The notes below the pieces were generated by a model, which saw only the letters and a list, made by a program, of their open reading frames with translations, did not search any database and was not told the origin of the DNA. From the NCBI RefSeq assembly GCF_028736035.1, contig NZ_CP117866.1, forward strand, positions 9,465,001-9,529,000: 64,000 nucleotides of DNA. Direction: 5' to 3'. A program made the position numbers and the translations under genes. Positions 52,717 through 62,861 of this stretch are shown here, in pieces. Each line of letters starts with the position of its first letter. Position 1 is the stretch's first letter. This DNA comes from Streptomyces sp. T12 (GTDB taxonomy: Bacteria > Actinomycetota > Actinomycetes > Streptomycetales > Streptomycetaceae).

Positions 52717-54186
52717 TCAAGGAGCGATCCCGACACCCTCGATCCTGCTCCAGGCCCGCTCCTGAGCCGCCGTCATGGCGGGCCACCGCAGCCCGCCCGG
52801 GCGCGGCTCGACGCGCGAGGCGTACGGCGACGGGTGGAACGCCGGGTCGTAGAAGCAGCCGGTGGCGTACGTACGGTCGAACGCCGCGCACGAAGCCGCG
52901 ATCGACCGGGCCGTCGGCCGCTCATCCGTCCGCACCCAGTGGTCCAGGGCCGCGAGGGAGGTGGCGTACTCGGCGTCGCTCATCTCGCTGTGCTCGTGCT
53001 CCCGCGTGAACGTCTGCACCAGTCGCCCGGACCGACCGGCTCCGCGCAGCGTGTCCCGGTAGGCCGACTCGTGCTCGACGAACGCCGTCGGGTCGTCGAT
53101 TGCGCGCAGGGTGAGCACCGGGATCGAGACCTTGCCCGTGAGATCGCTGTCGTAGGACAGATCGCGTACGGCCGTCGGGTCTGGGGAGAACCGCTCGACG
53201 CCGGCGTTGAGCGCCTCGTCGTCATGCGACCCGGAGTACCGAACGCCCCGGTTTCCGAACGGATTCCGGCCCCCGAGACGGTGGTGCACGATGTCGCGGA
53301 ACGTGAAGGTCGCCCACCGCAGATGCGACTCCAGCGTGCGCTCCGGGACCTTCGTGACGGCCAGGATGTCGTCGAGATTGCGCTGCTGCAGGGCGGTCCG
53401 CTCCTCGGGCGCCGACGCGTACCCGGTGCACTCCTGCAGCCGGGCGCGCAGCCCGGCGGTCGTCATGGTCGAGTCGGCGCGCAGTCCTTGCCACAGCGGG
53501 TACCGCGGCTCGTTCGGGCGGGGATGGTTGCGGCAGTAGTACTGGTAGACGACGCGCAGGTCGACGCGGTAGTCGTAGCCGCGCGAGCCACCGGCGAGGA
53601 CGCCGTTGGTGAGCAGCGCCCCGTCGTACGCCCCCTTGCGCTTGCCGTAGGTCTCCACGACCTTCGCGGCGACGTTCCCGCCCCACGACTGGCCGTGCAC
53701 GTACGTCCGCCGTGGTGTGCCGAACTCCTCGGTGAACAGCCGGCGCACGCTCTCGATGTCGGCGGCGGCCATCCGCGTCCCGTAGCCGCCCCGGCGGTAC
53801 GACGAGCCCGCCCAGGCGTAGCCCTCCTTCACCATCACCGACCAGCGGCCCAGATCGTCGAGGCTGCGGGTGGGGTCGGATTCCGCACCGAGGTCGGGGC
53901 CGCCGTGGGCGTGCACGACGAGGGAGCCGTTCCAGTCGGCGGGCACGGCGATCGCGTAGTACGCGCCGCCTGAGTCGCGGCCGGTGTAGCAGGCGGCCTG
54001 ACCGGCCAGATCGGCGGGGCATGCGGCGCGCGCGGGTCCCGCCGTCTCCCCCCGGGCGTTCGAGGCGCCGACGAGGATGCCGACGGCGAGGGCACCGGCC
54101 AGCACAGCGGTCAGCGTCGTCCGCCGCTGTACGGGCGAGGGGACAGACCTGCGGATCAGTGAGTGCGTTCTCGTCCAGTCCAACAC
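52717..54186 (-). CDS. Exported alpha/beta hydrolase (prolyl-oligopeptidase/tannase-like)
   Basis: A 489-aa protein from GTG 54186 (GAGGAG five bases upstream). The signal region RRTTLTAVLAGALAVGILVGASNARG is followed by CPADLAGQAACYTGRDSGG, suggesting a disulfide near the mature N-terminus. The hydrolase core shows SLVVHAHGGPDLG (oxyanion), VHGQSWGGNVAAKV (nucleophile Ser), an acid in LRAIDDPTAFVEH and His in REHEHSEM. Secreted Streptomyces proteins of this type act on esters or short peptides. It is divergent from cobK; the 175-bp gap presumably holds both promoters. Confidence 0.83.
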   Translation of the reverse strand: MLDWTRTHSLIRRSVPSPVQRRTTLTAVLAGALAVGILVGASNARGETAGPARAACPADLAGQAACYTGRDSGGAYYAIAVPADWNGSLVVHAHGGPDLGAESDPTRSLDDLGRWSVMVKEGYAWAGSSYRRGGYGTRMAAADIESVRRLFTEEFGTPRRTYVHGQSWGGNVAAKVVETYGKRKGAYDGALLTNGVLAGGSRGYDYRVDLRVVYQYYCRNHPRPNEPRYPLWQGLRADSTMTTAGLRARLQECTGYASAPEERTALQQRNLDDILAVTKVPERTLESHLRWATFTFRDIVHHRLGGRNPFGNRGVRYSGSHDDEALNAGVERFSPDPTAVRDLSYDSDLTGKVSIPVLTLRAIDDPTAFVEHESAYRDTLRGAGRSGRLVQTFTREHEHSEMSDAEYATSLAALDHWVRTDERPTARSIAASCAAFDRTYATGCFYDPAFHPSPYASRVEPRPGGLRWPAMTAAQERAWSRIEGVGIAP

Positions 54187-54361
54187 CGCTGCTCCTCGTT
54201 CTCGTCGGCGCGTCGTCGAGCCGTGCGCCGCGATGCTAGGGAGCGAGGGGGTGAGGGACCACGATCTGATCGTTGTGTTCATAGTGTTCGCCCGAAAAGA
54301 CGCCGGTTCAGGCGCGGACCCGAGGTGCCGCCCGCCGGACGGCACCTCGTACGCTCCCCCC

Positions 54362-55108
54362 ATGTCCCCCCGCCACGTCCTGATCCTCGGCGGCACCACC
54401 GAGGCCCGTGAACTCGCCGCCGCGCTCACCGCGCACCCCGGCGTCCGCGTCACCACCTCGCTCGCGGGGCGCGTGTCACGGCCGGGCGCGGTCGAGGGCG
54501 ACGTACGCGTCGGGGGCTTCGGCGGAGCGCAGGGCCTGGCCGACTGGCTGCGCGCCGAGCAGGTCGACACCGTCGTCGACGCCACTCACCCGTTCGCCGA
54601 GTCGATCACGGCCAACGCGGTCCGTGCCGCGACGGCGACCGGGGCGCCGGCCGTGGTCCTGCGCCGCCCGGGGTGGCGACCGGGCCCCGAGGACCGCTGG
54701 CACGAGGTCGCGTCGCTCGACGAGGCCGCGGCCCTGCTGCCGAGCCTGGCCCGCCGCGTGTTCCTGACCACCGGCCGCCTGGGCCTGGCGGCCTTCGCCC
54801 ACCTGACGGACCTGCACTTCGTCGTACGCTCCGTCGACCCGCCCGAGCCGCCGATGCCCCCGCACACCGAAGTCCTGCTGGCCCGCGGCCCGTTCACGAC
54901 GGCCGACGAGTCGGCACTGTTGCGGGAGCACCGCATCGACGTCCTGGTGACCAAGGACAGCGGCGGAGAGGCGACATCGGCCAAACTCACGGCCGCCCGC
55001 GAACTCGCTCTCCCGGTCGTGGTCGTACGACGCCCCCCGCTCCCGGAGGGCGTGGACGCGGTGCCCGATGTGGCGGGGGTGCTGGAGCGGCTGGGCCTCG
55101 GCCCGTGA
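54362..55108 (+). CDS. cobK: Precorrin-6A reductase
   Basis: Cobalamin (corrin ring) biosynthesis: reduces precorrin-6A to precorrin-6B with NADPH. The 248-aa protein shows VLILGGTTEARELAAAL, VVDATHPFAESITANA, VFLTTGRLGLAAF and VLVTKDSGGEATSAKLTAA, all standard CobK/CbiJ blocks. It is transcribed alone. The precorrin-6A synthase gene cobF lies 2.2 kb away on the opposite strand with an exporter gene between them. I see no cobalamin riboswitch in the 175 bp upstream. Confidence 0.93.
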   Translation: MSPRHVLILGGTTEARELAAALTAHPGVRVTTSLAGRVSRPGAVEGDVRVGGFGGAQGLADWLRAEQVDTVVDATHPFAESITANAVRAATATGAPAVVLRRPGWRPGPEDRWHEVASLDEAAALLPSLARRVFLTTGRLGLAAFAHLTDLHFVVRSVDPPEPPMPPHTEVLLARGPFTTADESALLREHRIDVLVTKDSGGEATSAKLTAARELALPVVVVRRPPLPEGVDAVPDVAGVLERLGLGP

Positions 55109-55150
55109 CGGCCACCGGGCCGGAGGGTCCGCAGAACGTCACGCCGCCGT

Positions 55151-57232
55151 TCAGCGCGACTTGCTCAGCGCCGGCTCCTTGGCGCGGCCGGGCAACCCCG
55201 CGCTCAGGTCCTCCACCAGCAGCCGCTTGGCGATCGTGTGGACCGCGGCGCGCAGCTCCGTGCCCGGGGGACGGCCGATGTCCTCATGCACCCGGCCCTC
55301 GAGCCATGTGCCCCACGCAGTGCCGATGACCTCGGCCTCGCGGGCGCCCGCCTCGGTGTGGGAGAGGAGGGAACCGTCGCGGGTGAGGTAGCCCTCGTCG
55401 ACCATCCGGTCGAAGACCGGCAGAAGCACTTCCTCAGGCATGTGGCGGCGGGCCGCGATCAGGCCGAGGCCGGCGTGGCCGACCAGCCGGGTCAGCAGCT
55501 CGACCTGGATCACCGCCCAGGCGCCGGCCACGTCGAGACGGGTGTCGGAGTCCGCGATGATCCGGCGGGCGGTGTCAGGCGTCAGACCGCCGATGATCTT
55601 CCCGACGGACGCCTCCAGCACTCGCTGGGCGTTGGCGTCGTGCGGCGACGCGAACCCCTCGCCCATGTCGGTCGACCCCATGCGCGCACTGTCGCGCAGC
55701 GGCACCTGTTGGAGGAACAGGGAGACCACGAAGCCGAGCGCCGCGACCGGCACCGTCCACAGGAAGACGGTCTGGAGCGTGTCGGCGTAGGCGTCGATGA
55801 TCGGGGCGGCGACGGCAGTCGGCAGCCGGTGCAGGCCCTCGGGGCTGGTCGCGGCCTGGCCGATGGCGGCCGGATCGAGGCCGCTGCCCGCCCTCGCGGC
55901 GGCCGCGACCCCGTCGGTGAGGTGGGGCGTGAGGGTGTTGGTGTAGATCGTTCCGAAGACGGCGGTGCCGAACGAACTGCCCAGCGTGCGGAAGAAGGTG
56001 ACGCCGGAGGTCGCGGTGCCGAGGTCGGCGTACTCGACGGTGTTCTGCACGGCGATCGTCAGGACCTGCATGCACAGGCCGATGCCGGTGCCCAGCACGA
56101 ACATGTACAGCGACTCCAGCCAGGTACCGGACGACGGCCCCATGAGGGACATCAGGAACAGCCCGGCCCCCATCACCAGGGAGCCGACGACCGGGAAGAT
56201 CCGGTACTTCCCCGTCTTGCTGACCACGTTGCCGCTGAACACCGACGCGATGAGCAGCCCGACCACCATCGGCAGCGTCCGCACACCCGAGACCGTGGCC
56301 GAGTCGCCGTCGACGTACTGCAGGTAGGTCGGCAGGTACGTCATCGCGCCGAGCATCGCGAAGCCCACGATGAAGCTGAGGACGGAGCAGACCGTGAAGA
56401 CGGGGTTGGCGAACAGCCGCATGGGCAGCATCGGTTCTGCCGCCCGGGTCTCCGCCCAGCAGAACAGCCCCAGCGCGATCACGCCACCGACGAAGAGGCC
56501 GATGATGACGCCGGAGCTCCACGCGTACTCGGTGCCGCCCCAACTCGTCGCCAGGATCAGCGCGCTGGCACCGACCGCGACGAGCGCGATGCCCAGGTAG
56601 TCGATGACGGGCCGCGACGCCGACTTCACCACGGGGATCGTCCGGGCGGCCGCGACGACGACGAGGATCGCGATCGGCACGTTGACGTAGAACGCCCAGC
56701 GCCAGGTCAGATGGTCGGTGAACAGGCCGCCGAGCAGCGGCCCGATCACCGTCGCCACACCGAACACGGCACCGATCGCGCCCTGGTACTTGCCGCGCTC
56801 CCTGAGCGGGATGACGTCCGCGATCAACGCCATCGCCGTCACCATCAGACCGCCGGCCCCGACGCCCTGCATCGCCCGCCAGGCGATCAGCAGCGACATG
56901 TTGGAGGCCAGCCCGCACAGGAACGAGCCCGTGATGAACACGATCGCGGAGACCTGGAAGACCACCTTGCGGCCGAACTGGTCGCCGAACTTCCCGACCA
57001 GGACCGTCGCGACGGTCTCCGCGAGCAGGTACGACGTCACCACCCACGACATGTGTTCGGCGCCGCCCAGATCCGACACGATCGTCGGCAGCGCCGTGCC
57101 CACGATCGTCTGGTCGAGGGCCGCGAGCAGCATCCCCAGCATGATCGTCACGAAGACGACATTGCGCCGCCGCGCATCCAGGACGGGCGGCTGTGAGGCG
57201 GCGGGCGGCGCGGTTTCCTCGGCGAGCGTCAC
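55151..57232 (-). CDS. DHA2-family MFS exporter with C-terminal soluble domain
   Basis: A 693-aa drug:H+ antiporter-2 transporter with 14 helices, starting at GTG 57232. Landmarks: [26 protein letters not shown] (helix 1, motif D1), [14 protein letters not shown] (motif A) and [36 protein letters not shown] (motif C region). After the last helix, about 160 residues form a cytoplasmic domain ([16 protein letters not shown]..., [24 protein letters not shown]) that looks like a winged-helix-type module found on some actinobacterial DHA2 proteins. It sits between cobK and cobF. The substrate is unknown. Confidence 0.9.
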   Translation of the reverse strand: MTLAEETAPPAASQPPVLDARRRNVVFVTIMLGMLLAALDQTIVGTALPTIVSDLGGAEHMSWVVTSYLLAETVATVLVGKFGDQFGRKVVFQVSAIVFITGSFLCGLASNMSLLIAWRAMQGVGAGGLMVTAMALIADVIPLRERGKYQGAIGAVFGVATVIGPLLGGLFTDHLTWRWAFYVNVPIAILVVVAAARTIPVVKSASRPVIDYLGIALVAVGASALILATSWGGTEYAWSSGVIIGLFVGGVIALGLFCWAETRAAEPMLPMRLFANPVFTVCSVLSFIVGFAMLGAMTYLPTYLQYVDGDSATVSGVRTLPMVVGLLIASVFSGNVVSKTGKYRIFPVVGSLVMGAGLFLMSLMGPSSGTWLESLYMFVLGTGIGLCMQVLTIAVQNTVEYADLGTATSGVTFFRTLGSSFGTAVFGTIYTNTLTPHLTDGVAAAARAGSGLDPAAIGQAATSPEGLHRLPTAVAAPIIDAYADTLQTVFLWTVPVAALGFVVSLFLQQVPLRDSARMGSTDMGEGFASPHDANAQRVLEASVGKIIGGLTPDTARRIIADSDTRLDVAGAWAVIQVELLTRLVGHAGLGLIAARRHMPEEVLLPVFDRMVDEGYLTRDGSLLSHTEAGAREAEVIGTAWGTWLEGRVHEDIGRPPGTELRAAVHTIAKRLLVEDLSAGLPGRAKEPALSKSR

Positions 57233-57337
57233 GGGGCCACGATCACAGCGGCGGGCCGGGGGCGCATGCGGGGACGGTCCGCTCGGGTGCCGTACGGATG
57301 CCGGCCCCTCAGGCACCCCTTACTGCGCCGCCCGCCC

Positions 57338-58120
57338 CTACTGCTCCTTGTGTTCCGTCCGATTCCGGCGAAGCAGATAGGTGTCCATGATCCAGCCCTT
57401 GCGCTCCCGGGCCTCGGCGCGCAGCCGCTCGATGCGGGGCGCGGCCTCGGCGATCGGGCCGGAGGCGAGGATCTCGTCCGGGGTGCCTATGTACGCGCCC
57501 CAGTAGATGTCGATGTCCTGGTCGGCGTACTTCCGGAAGACCTGGTGGGCGTCGAGCATCACGACCACGTCGTCCACGCCGTCCGGGAAGCCCTCGGCCA
57601 GCCGCCGGCCGGTGGTGATCTGCACGGGCCGGGCGACCCGGTTGAGCCCCGTCCGATGCCGGGCGACGAGAGCGGAGACGCTGCTGATGCCGGGCACCAC
57701 GTCGTACTCGAAGTCTAGAGCGCCCTTGTCCAGGACCTCCTTGAGGATCCCGATCGTGCTGTCGTACAGCGCGGGATCACCCCACACCAGAAACGCGCCG
57801 GTCTCGTCCTCGCCCAGCTCCTCGGCGATCAGCCGCTCGTAGATCCCGGCGCGGGCACTGCGCCAGTCCCCGACGGCCGGGGAGTACGCGGCACCCCCCG
57901 CCGACCGGTCCCGATCCGGATCCCGCGCCTCGACGACCCGATACGTCCCCTCAGGTATGTGCGCGTCCAGCATGTCCCGGCGCAGCTGCGTGAGGTCGGA
58001 CTTCACCTCGCCCTTGTCGAGGATGAAGAACACGTCCGTACTCCGCAGCGCCCTGACCGCCTGCAGCGTCAGCTGCTCCGGGTCGCCCGCGCCGATACCG
58101 ATGACCTGAATCTTTCGCAC
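57338..58120 (-). CDS. cobF: Precorrin-6A synthase (deacetylating)
   Basis: A 260-aa tetrapyrrole methylase from GTG 58120. It carries out C1 methylation with loss of acetate in the aerobic corrin pathway. The N-terminal VIGIGAGDPEQLTLQAVRAL is the SAM-binding loop; the region FLVWGDPALYDSTIGILKEV and YDVVPGISSVSALVARH are further methylase blocks, and GWIMDTYLLRR closes the protein. It belongs functionally with cobK at 54362. The 220 bp upstream contain no gene I can support. Confidence 0.94.
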   Translation of the reverse strand: MRKIQVIGIGAGDPEQLTLQAVRALRSTDVFFILDKGEVKSDLTQLRRDMLDAHIPEGTYRVVEARDPDRDRSAGGAAYSPAVGDWRSARAGIYERLIAEELGEDETGAFLVWGDPALYDSTIGILKEVLDKGALDFEYDVVPGISSVSALVARHRTGLNRVARPVQITTGRRLAEGFPDGVDDVVVMLDAHQVFRKYADQDIDIYWGAYIGTPDEILASGPIAEAAPRIERLRAEARERKGWIMDTYLLRRNRTEHKEQ

Positions 58121-58340
58121 GCCCCGAGTCTGCCGCACGCCACTGACAACGCGGACACCGCATCCATGCCGTCGGCGTCGAGGGCTCGAGAGTGAGTGGG
58201 GGGTGGGGGCGTGGGCGGGACGTGCAGCTGCGGTGCGCTGCGCGGCGGACGGACCCATGCGATGTGCGCCCGCGCGTGCTGCACGCCCCGATCGGCAGAG
58301 CCACCCGCCCCCTGCATCCCCCCCGCATTCCCGCCCCCCT

Positions 58341-58862
58341 CTACGACTGCCCGCGCAGCCTCGGCGCCCGCCCCCGCGCATCCACGGTCTCGTCGCCCGC
58401 CTCCACGACTCCCGCCAGCTCCCGCGCCCACGCGACCAGCCCCGCGAGATCCATCCCGTGCGGCCGCTGCCGCCCGGCAGCCGACGCCCACTCCTCCACA
58501 GCGTCGGCCCCGCGGCGCAGCAACCTCGCCCCGCCCGTCACGTTCCCGCGGGCCGAGTGGGTGAGGCCCACCGCGAGCTGGGCCAGCCCGCGCCACAGGG
58601 CCTGCTCCTGCGGCGGGCCCGTCTTCCAGGCGTCCTCGAAGACCTCGTGCGCATGGAACGGTTTCCCCGCGTCCAGCAGCTGCTGCGCCTCGGCGAGGCT
58701 CTGCTCCGGAGTGCGTACGACGCCCTCGGGCTGGCGGGCGACGCCGTCCGCGCCGTAGGGGAGGGGGCGCCCGAGACCGTCCCGGGGGCGCGCGTTGCGT
58801 GCCCGGCCCTCGCTGTCCCGGTCCCGTGCGTCGGTCTGCCGTCCTGACGGTGTGGTGGCCAT
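58341..58862 (-). CDS. DUF309 protein
   Basis: A 173-aa protein from ATG 58862. The DUF309 core spans about residues 55-120 (LAEAQQLLDAGKPFHAHEVFEDAWKTGPPQEQALWRGLAQLAVGLTHSARGNVTGGARLLRRG), with the conserved HEVFEDAW helix. DUF309 proteins are small helical-bundle proteins of unknown function. The N-terminal 50 residues are polar and probably disordered. The frame stays open upstream across the antisense strand of the tRNA gene, but that extension is not a gene. Confidence 0.85.
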   Translation of the reverse strand: MATTPSGRQTDARDRDSEGRARNARPRDGLGRPLPYGADGVARQPEGVVRTPEQSLAEAQQLLDAGKPFHAHEVFEDAWKTGPPQEQALWRGLAQLAVGLTHSARGNVTGGARLLRRGADAVEEWASAAGRQRPHGMDLAGLVAWARELAGVVEAGDETVDARGRAPRLRGQS

Positions 58863-58977
58863 ACACCGATTGTCCATCGCGCTGTCTGGCCCCCGCGGGA
58901 CGCCCTTTTCGGCTCGGTCCCCCGCGTGAGGTAAAGTTCTGCATGCGTGATCACGCGGTTCGCCGCGCGACATACGC

Positions 58978-59051
<74 letters not shown>

Positions 59052-59071
59052 CTGGAGACAGTCGCAGGTCA

Positions 59072-59103
59072 GGGCCGGTTTCGGAGGTATCCGAAACCGG
59101 CCC
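59072..59103 (+). terminator. Strong hairpin after tRNA-Pro
   Basis: GGGCCGGTTTCGGA (59072-59085) and TCCGAAACCGGCCC (59090-59103) are perfect 14-bp arms around a GGTA loop. The position 20 nt after the tRNA fits a terminator; symmetry would also stop transcription from the integrase side. Confidence 0.85.
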
Positions 59104-59150
59104 CTGGTCATTCTTGGGGACCAGTTGGGGACCGGCGTCCTTGACCGAGG

Positions 59151-59718
59151 TCAGCGGGTCATGACGATCGGGCTCGGCAGCGAGCGCGGTGCGCGCAGCG
59201 CGCTGAAGTGTGCGGAGAGCGCCGCCCCGACGGCCGTGATTTTGCGTACGTCCGGGTGCAGGTAGCGCTGGGTGGTGGTCAGTGACCCGTGGCCGGCGAT
59301 CCTGCGTAGGACGTGTACTTGGACTCCGGCGTCGGCGAACCAGGTCAGTCCGGTGTGCCGGAGGTCATGGCGGCGCAGGTGCTCGTAGCCGAGCTTGGCG
59401 ACCGCGTCGTCCCAGTGTGTGGCGTCGCGCAAAACGGCGGTGGAGATGCGTCCGCCGCGCGGGCCGGTGAACAGGCGGGCGTCGGGATTGGGGCCGGCGG
59501 ACAGGACGCGCTGGGCGATGAGGGGGCGGATCTCCTCGACGATGGGAACCCTGCGGGCCCGCTTGCCCTTGGTGCCCTTGTCGGTCAGCCCGCCGGGCGC
59601 GGGTGTGGTCTGACGCCGCACGGTCCAGATCCACTGGGTGGTGTCGATGTCTCCGACGCGGCAGCCTGAGACCTCGCCGCTCCGCGCGGCGGTGCACGCG
59701 GCGAAGACAGGTGCTGCG
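59151..59718 (-). pseudogene. 5'-truncated tyrosine recombinase/integrase
   Basis: The C-terminal catalytic half reads continuously from VFAACTAARSGEVSGCRVGDID to the TGA at 59151-59153: the box I Arg is in TAARSGEV, the HxxR in RRHDLRHTGLTWFADAG, the His in RIAGHGSL and the nucleophile Tyr in TTTQRYLHPDV. Upstream of VFAAC the frame no longer resembles an integrase, and the arm-binding and core N-terminal domains are missing. Its place beside a tRNA suggests a relic of an AICE or prophage that integrated at tRNA-Pro. Confidence 0.8.
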
Positions 59719-60182
59719 CGAACAGGCCGGACGCTGGCGGGAGGCCGCCCTGCTTGGTGCGTACTGCGATGCTCTGGAACGTCGCCTTGCCCAACACGGC
59801 AATGCGGACAGGTGAGTTGCTGGGCTGGGCAGGTCACCTGCAAGGCGGAGGTGAAGGCTGAGGGAGACGGCGACTCTCTTGCCGTCGGAGGAGGAATGGG
59901 TGGTCTGCGTCCGGCTCTGATTGTGGCAGAGGGCCATGGCATGGGCTGACCGCATAGACGTGACGACCGGGGGGCGGCTGTGCCGGCCATGACCGCTTCC
60001 AGCGGGGCGGTTCGATACCGGATCCGTGTATGGCCGGGCGGACAGTTAGCTGGTTTGCCTCGCGGGCGCTACACATCCACCACCTGTCCCCTCCGCCGAG
60101 TCCCTCTCCCGGACATGTGGGCTCCGCGGCACAGGGTCTGCCACCGCTGGGTCCGGGACGGAGTTGTCGCGTCGAGCGGTCC
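59719..60182. other. Non-coding stretch, probable element debris
   Basis: Between the broken integrase and the iron transporter operon, I find no supportable gene. Several short frames are open but none has family features. The DNA looks less GC-biased in places (for example around 59830-59960). It may be the remains of the lost integrase N-terminus and its element. Confidence 0.45.
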
Positions 60183-61229
60183 CTAGGGGTGGAAGGTGGC
60201 CTCGCCCGTCACGCGGATGCCGGTCTCCTGGCCGGGGCCGACCGGCAGCGGGCCCGCTACACGGACATCCACCGTGCCGTCGAGGCCCTGTACGGAGACG
60301 GTCACCTTGGCGTCGTGGCCGTAGAAACACACGTCGGTCACGGTGCCCCGCACTGCCCCGGCCGTGTCCGCGTCGGTCAGTCGCAGCTGTTCGGGGCGCA
60401 GTACGACCGTGCCGGTGTGCCGGTCCGTCGGTGGTGCGGCCAATGGCACGGTGCCCAGCGGCGTGGTGGCCGTGGAGCCGCTGTTGCCGACCGTGCCCTG
60501 GAGGAGTACGGCGTCGCCCACGAAACTGGCGGTCCATGGGTCGGTGGGTCGCCGGTAGAGGTCCTGCGGGGTGTCGCACTGGGCGATCCGGCCCTGCCGC
60601 ACGACGGCCACGAGGTCGGCGGTGGAGAGAGCCTCCTGCTGGTCGTGGGTGACCAGCAGTGCCGTGGCCCCGGTCGCCCGCAGGGCGGCCCGTACATCGG
60701 CCCGGACCCCGGTGCGCAGCGCGCTGTCGAGGGCGTTGAACGGCTCGTCGAGCAGGACGAGTGCGGGGCGTGGGGCGAGTGCCCTGGCCAGGGCGATGCG
60801 CTGTTGCTGTCCGCCGGACAGCTCGTGCGGCATCCGGTCGCCGTACCCGGCGAGGCCGACCAGGTCGAGCATTTCCTCCGTACGGCGGCGCCGCTCCCCG
60901 CGGTTGAGTCCTGTCAGACCGAAAGCCACATTGCGGGCCACGTTCAGATGCGGGAAGAGCGCGCCTTCCTGCGGGACGATGCCGATGCGGCGCCGCTCCG
61001 GCGGTAGATGGAGACCAGGGCCGGTCAAGGCGCGTCCGCCGACGGTGACCGTGCCCGCGTCGGCGCGCAGGAATCCGGCGACGATGCGCAAGAGGGTGGT
61101 CTTGCCGCAGCCGGAGGGCCCGAGCACGGCGGCCAGCGACCCGCCCGGCACCGAGAGGTCCAGCCGTTGCAGGACGGGGGCTTGGGGGCCGTAGGACTTG
61201 GTGAGTTGCTCGATGTGGAGGTCGTTCAT
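60183..61229 (-). CDS. fbpC: Iron(III) ABC transporter ATP-binding protein (FbpC-like)
   Basis: A 348-aa ATPase. Walker A is GPSGCGKTT, signature LSGGQQQRIALARAL, Walker B LVLLDEPFNALD and switch His VTHDQQEA. A TOBE-like regulatory domain (PEQLRLTDADTAGAVRGTVTDVCFYGHDAKVTV) follows, as in FbpC and PotA proteins. It energises the permease whose gene overlaps it by 4 bp (ATGA), as the last gene of a three-gene unit that also encodes a FbpA-like binding protein. Confidence 0.9.
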   Translation of the reverse strand: MNDLHIEQLTKSYGPQAPVLQRLDLSVPGGSLAAVLGPSGCGKTTLLRIVAGFLRADAGTVTVGGRALTGPGLHLPPERRRIGIVPQEGALFPHLNVARNVAFGLTGLNRGERRRRTEEMLDLVGLAGYGDRMPHELSGGQQQRIALARALAPRPALVLLDEPFNALDSALRTGVRADVRAALRATGATALLVTHDQQEALSTADLVAVVRQGRIAQCDTPQDLYRRPTDPWTASFVGDAVLLQGTVGNSGSTATTPLGTVPLAAPPTDRHTGTVVLRPEQLRLTDADTAGAVRGTVTDVCFYGHDAKVTVSVQGLDGTVDVRVAGPLPVGPGQETGIRVTGEATFHP

Positions 61230-62827
61230 GTGCGGTGCCTGCCCAGGAGGTAGGAGGGGACGGCGGCGAGCAGGATGAGGGCGGCGGCGTAGGGCGCGGC
61301 GGCCGCGAAGGACCCGGCTCCGGTCTCGGTCCACAGACGGGTGGCCAGGGTGTCCATGCCGGTGGGGCGCAGTAGCAGCGTGGCGGGTAGTTCCTTCATG
61401 CAGACGACGAAGGTGAGGGCGGCACCGGCCGCCACGCCCGGCGCGGCCAGCGGCACGGTCACCTCGCGCAGGACCCGTAGGGGCGACCGGCCGAGCGAGC
61501 GGGCCACGTCCTCCAGCACGGGCGGCGCCTGCAGGACGGCGGCCCGGGTGGCGGCCACCGTGACCGGCAGGAAGAGGACCGCGTACGCGCAGACCAGCAG
61601 CGGGAGTTGCTGGTAGAGCGGATAGGCGTAGCGGACCGCGAAGAAGACCAGGGAGAGGGCGACCGTGATGCCGGGCAGAGCGTGCCCCGCGTAGGCGGCC
61701 TGCTCCAGCAGTCGGGCGCCGCGTCCCCGGTGCCGTGCGGCGATCACTCCGACGGGAAGCGCGAGCAGGGTCGTGAGGGCAGCTCCGGCGGCGGCGACAC
61801 CGAGGGTGGCCGAGGCGGCTTCGGTGAGGGCGCCGAGGTCCCAGGTCGCGGAGGTGCCGACGGCGAGCCAGTAGCCGAGGGTGCCGAGGGGGAAGGCGAC
61901 CGCGGCGGCCACCACCGCCGTGCACCAGGCGAGGGCGGGGATCCGCCAGCGCCCCAGCGGCATCGGGATGGCCGGGCGTGCTGTCCCGCCGCCGGTCCTG
62001 GTATGTCCCGCGCGGCCCCGGGTGCGGGCCTCGGCGGCGACCAGCGCCATCGTCAGCACGACCAGTACGACGCTGAGCGCGGCGGCCGGGGTGCGGTCGA
62101 AGGAGGCGCGGTAGGAGGTGTGGATGGCCCGGGTGAACGTGTCGTACCGCATCAGCGATACGGCGCCGAAGTCGGAGAGCACGTACAGCGCGACGAGTAG
62201 CGCCCCGCCCGCGGCGGCCGGGCGGAGTTGGGGCAGCGTGACCCGCCAGAAGGTGCGCAGTGGTCCGTGGCCGAGGGAGCGGGCGGCCTCCTCCTGTGCG
62301 GGGTCGATGCCGCGCAGCGCTGCGGCGACCGGCAGGAGGACGTAGGGGAAGCTGACCAGCGTCAGGGCCAGGGCCGCACCGGCGAGCCCGGTGGTCTGCG
62401 GTGCGGCGGAGAGCCAGGCGAAGGCGGCCACGTAACTGGGCACCGCGAGCGGCAGGGTGGCCAGCACCGACCAGGCGCGGGCCCCGGGCAGGGAGGTGCG
62501 CGCGGTCAGCCACGCCAGGGAGACGCCGAGTACCAGGCAGGCCGCCACGACGACCGTCGTCAAGGCGAGGCTGCGGCCCAGGAGTTGGAGGGTGCGTTCG
62601 TCGGCGATGACGTCCCAGGCGTAGCCCGGCCCGCGTTCGAGTGCGCGGACGGCGAGGTAGCCGAGCGGCAGCAGGGCGAACAGGGCGGCAACGCAGGCGG
62701 GGACGAGCAGGACCAGCGGGGGTCTGCGGCCCGAGCCGACGCCGGCCCGGTGGGTCAGGCCGACGCGCCGGCGCCCGGGCGGAGCGGGTGCTCCGGCCGG
62801 GGGTGCCGCGGATTGAGCTGTGGTCAC
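61226..62827 (-). CDS. fbpB: Iron(III) ABC transporter permease (FbpB-like, two fused halves)
   Basis: A 533-aa protein from GTG 62827; an in-frame ATG at 62878 would overlap the binding-protein gene. Two BPD-type permease modules are fused, each with an EAA-like loop: EEAARSLGHGPLRTFWRVTLPQL in the first half and LEDVARSLGRSPLRVLREVTVPLA in the second. About twelve helices are expected. This double architecture is standard for FbpB/SfuB ferric transporters. Confidence 0.9.
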   Translation of the reverse strand: MTTAQSAAPPAGAPAPPGRRRVGLTHRAGVGSGRRPPLVLLVPACVAALFALLPLGYLAVRALERGPGYAWDVIADERTLQLLGRSLALTTVVVAACLVLGVSLAWLTARTSLPGARAWSVLATLPLAVPSYVAAFAWLSAAPQTTGLAGAALALTLVSFPYVLLPVAAALRGIDPAQEEAARSLGHGPLRTFWRVTLPQLRPAAAGGALLVALYVLSDFGAVSLMRYDTFTRAIHTSYRASFDRTPAAALSVVLVVLTMALVAAEARTRGRAGHTRTGGGTARPAIPMPLGRWRIPALAWCTAVVAAAVAFPLGTLGYWLAVGTSATWDLGALTEAASATLGVAAAGAALTTLLALPVGVIAARHRGRGARLLEQAAYAGHALPGITVALSLVFFAVRYAYPLYQQLPLLVCAYAVLFLPVTVAATRAAVLQAPPVLEDVARSLGRSPLRVLREVTVPLAAPGVAAGAALTFVVCMKELPATLLLRPTGMDTLATRLWTETGAGSFAAAAPYAAALILLAAVPSYLLGRHRT

Positions 62828-62861
62828 CTTGTACTCACGGTTTCCGTCGGGCTCACGGTCC

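Noticed and set aside
54187..54361. Cobalamin riboswitch ahead of cobK
   Set aside because: I looked for B12-box-like sequence and the multi-stem core and saw neither in this short divergent region.
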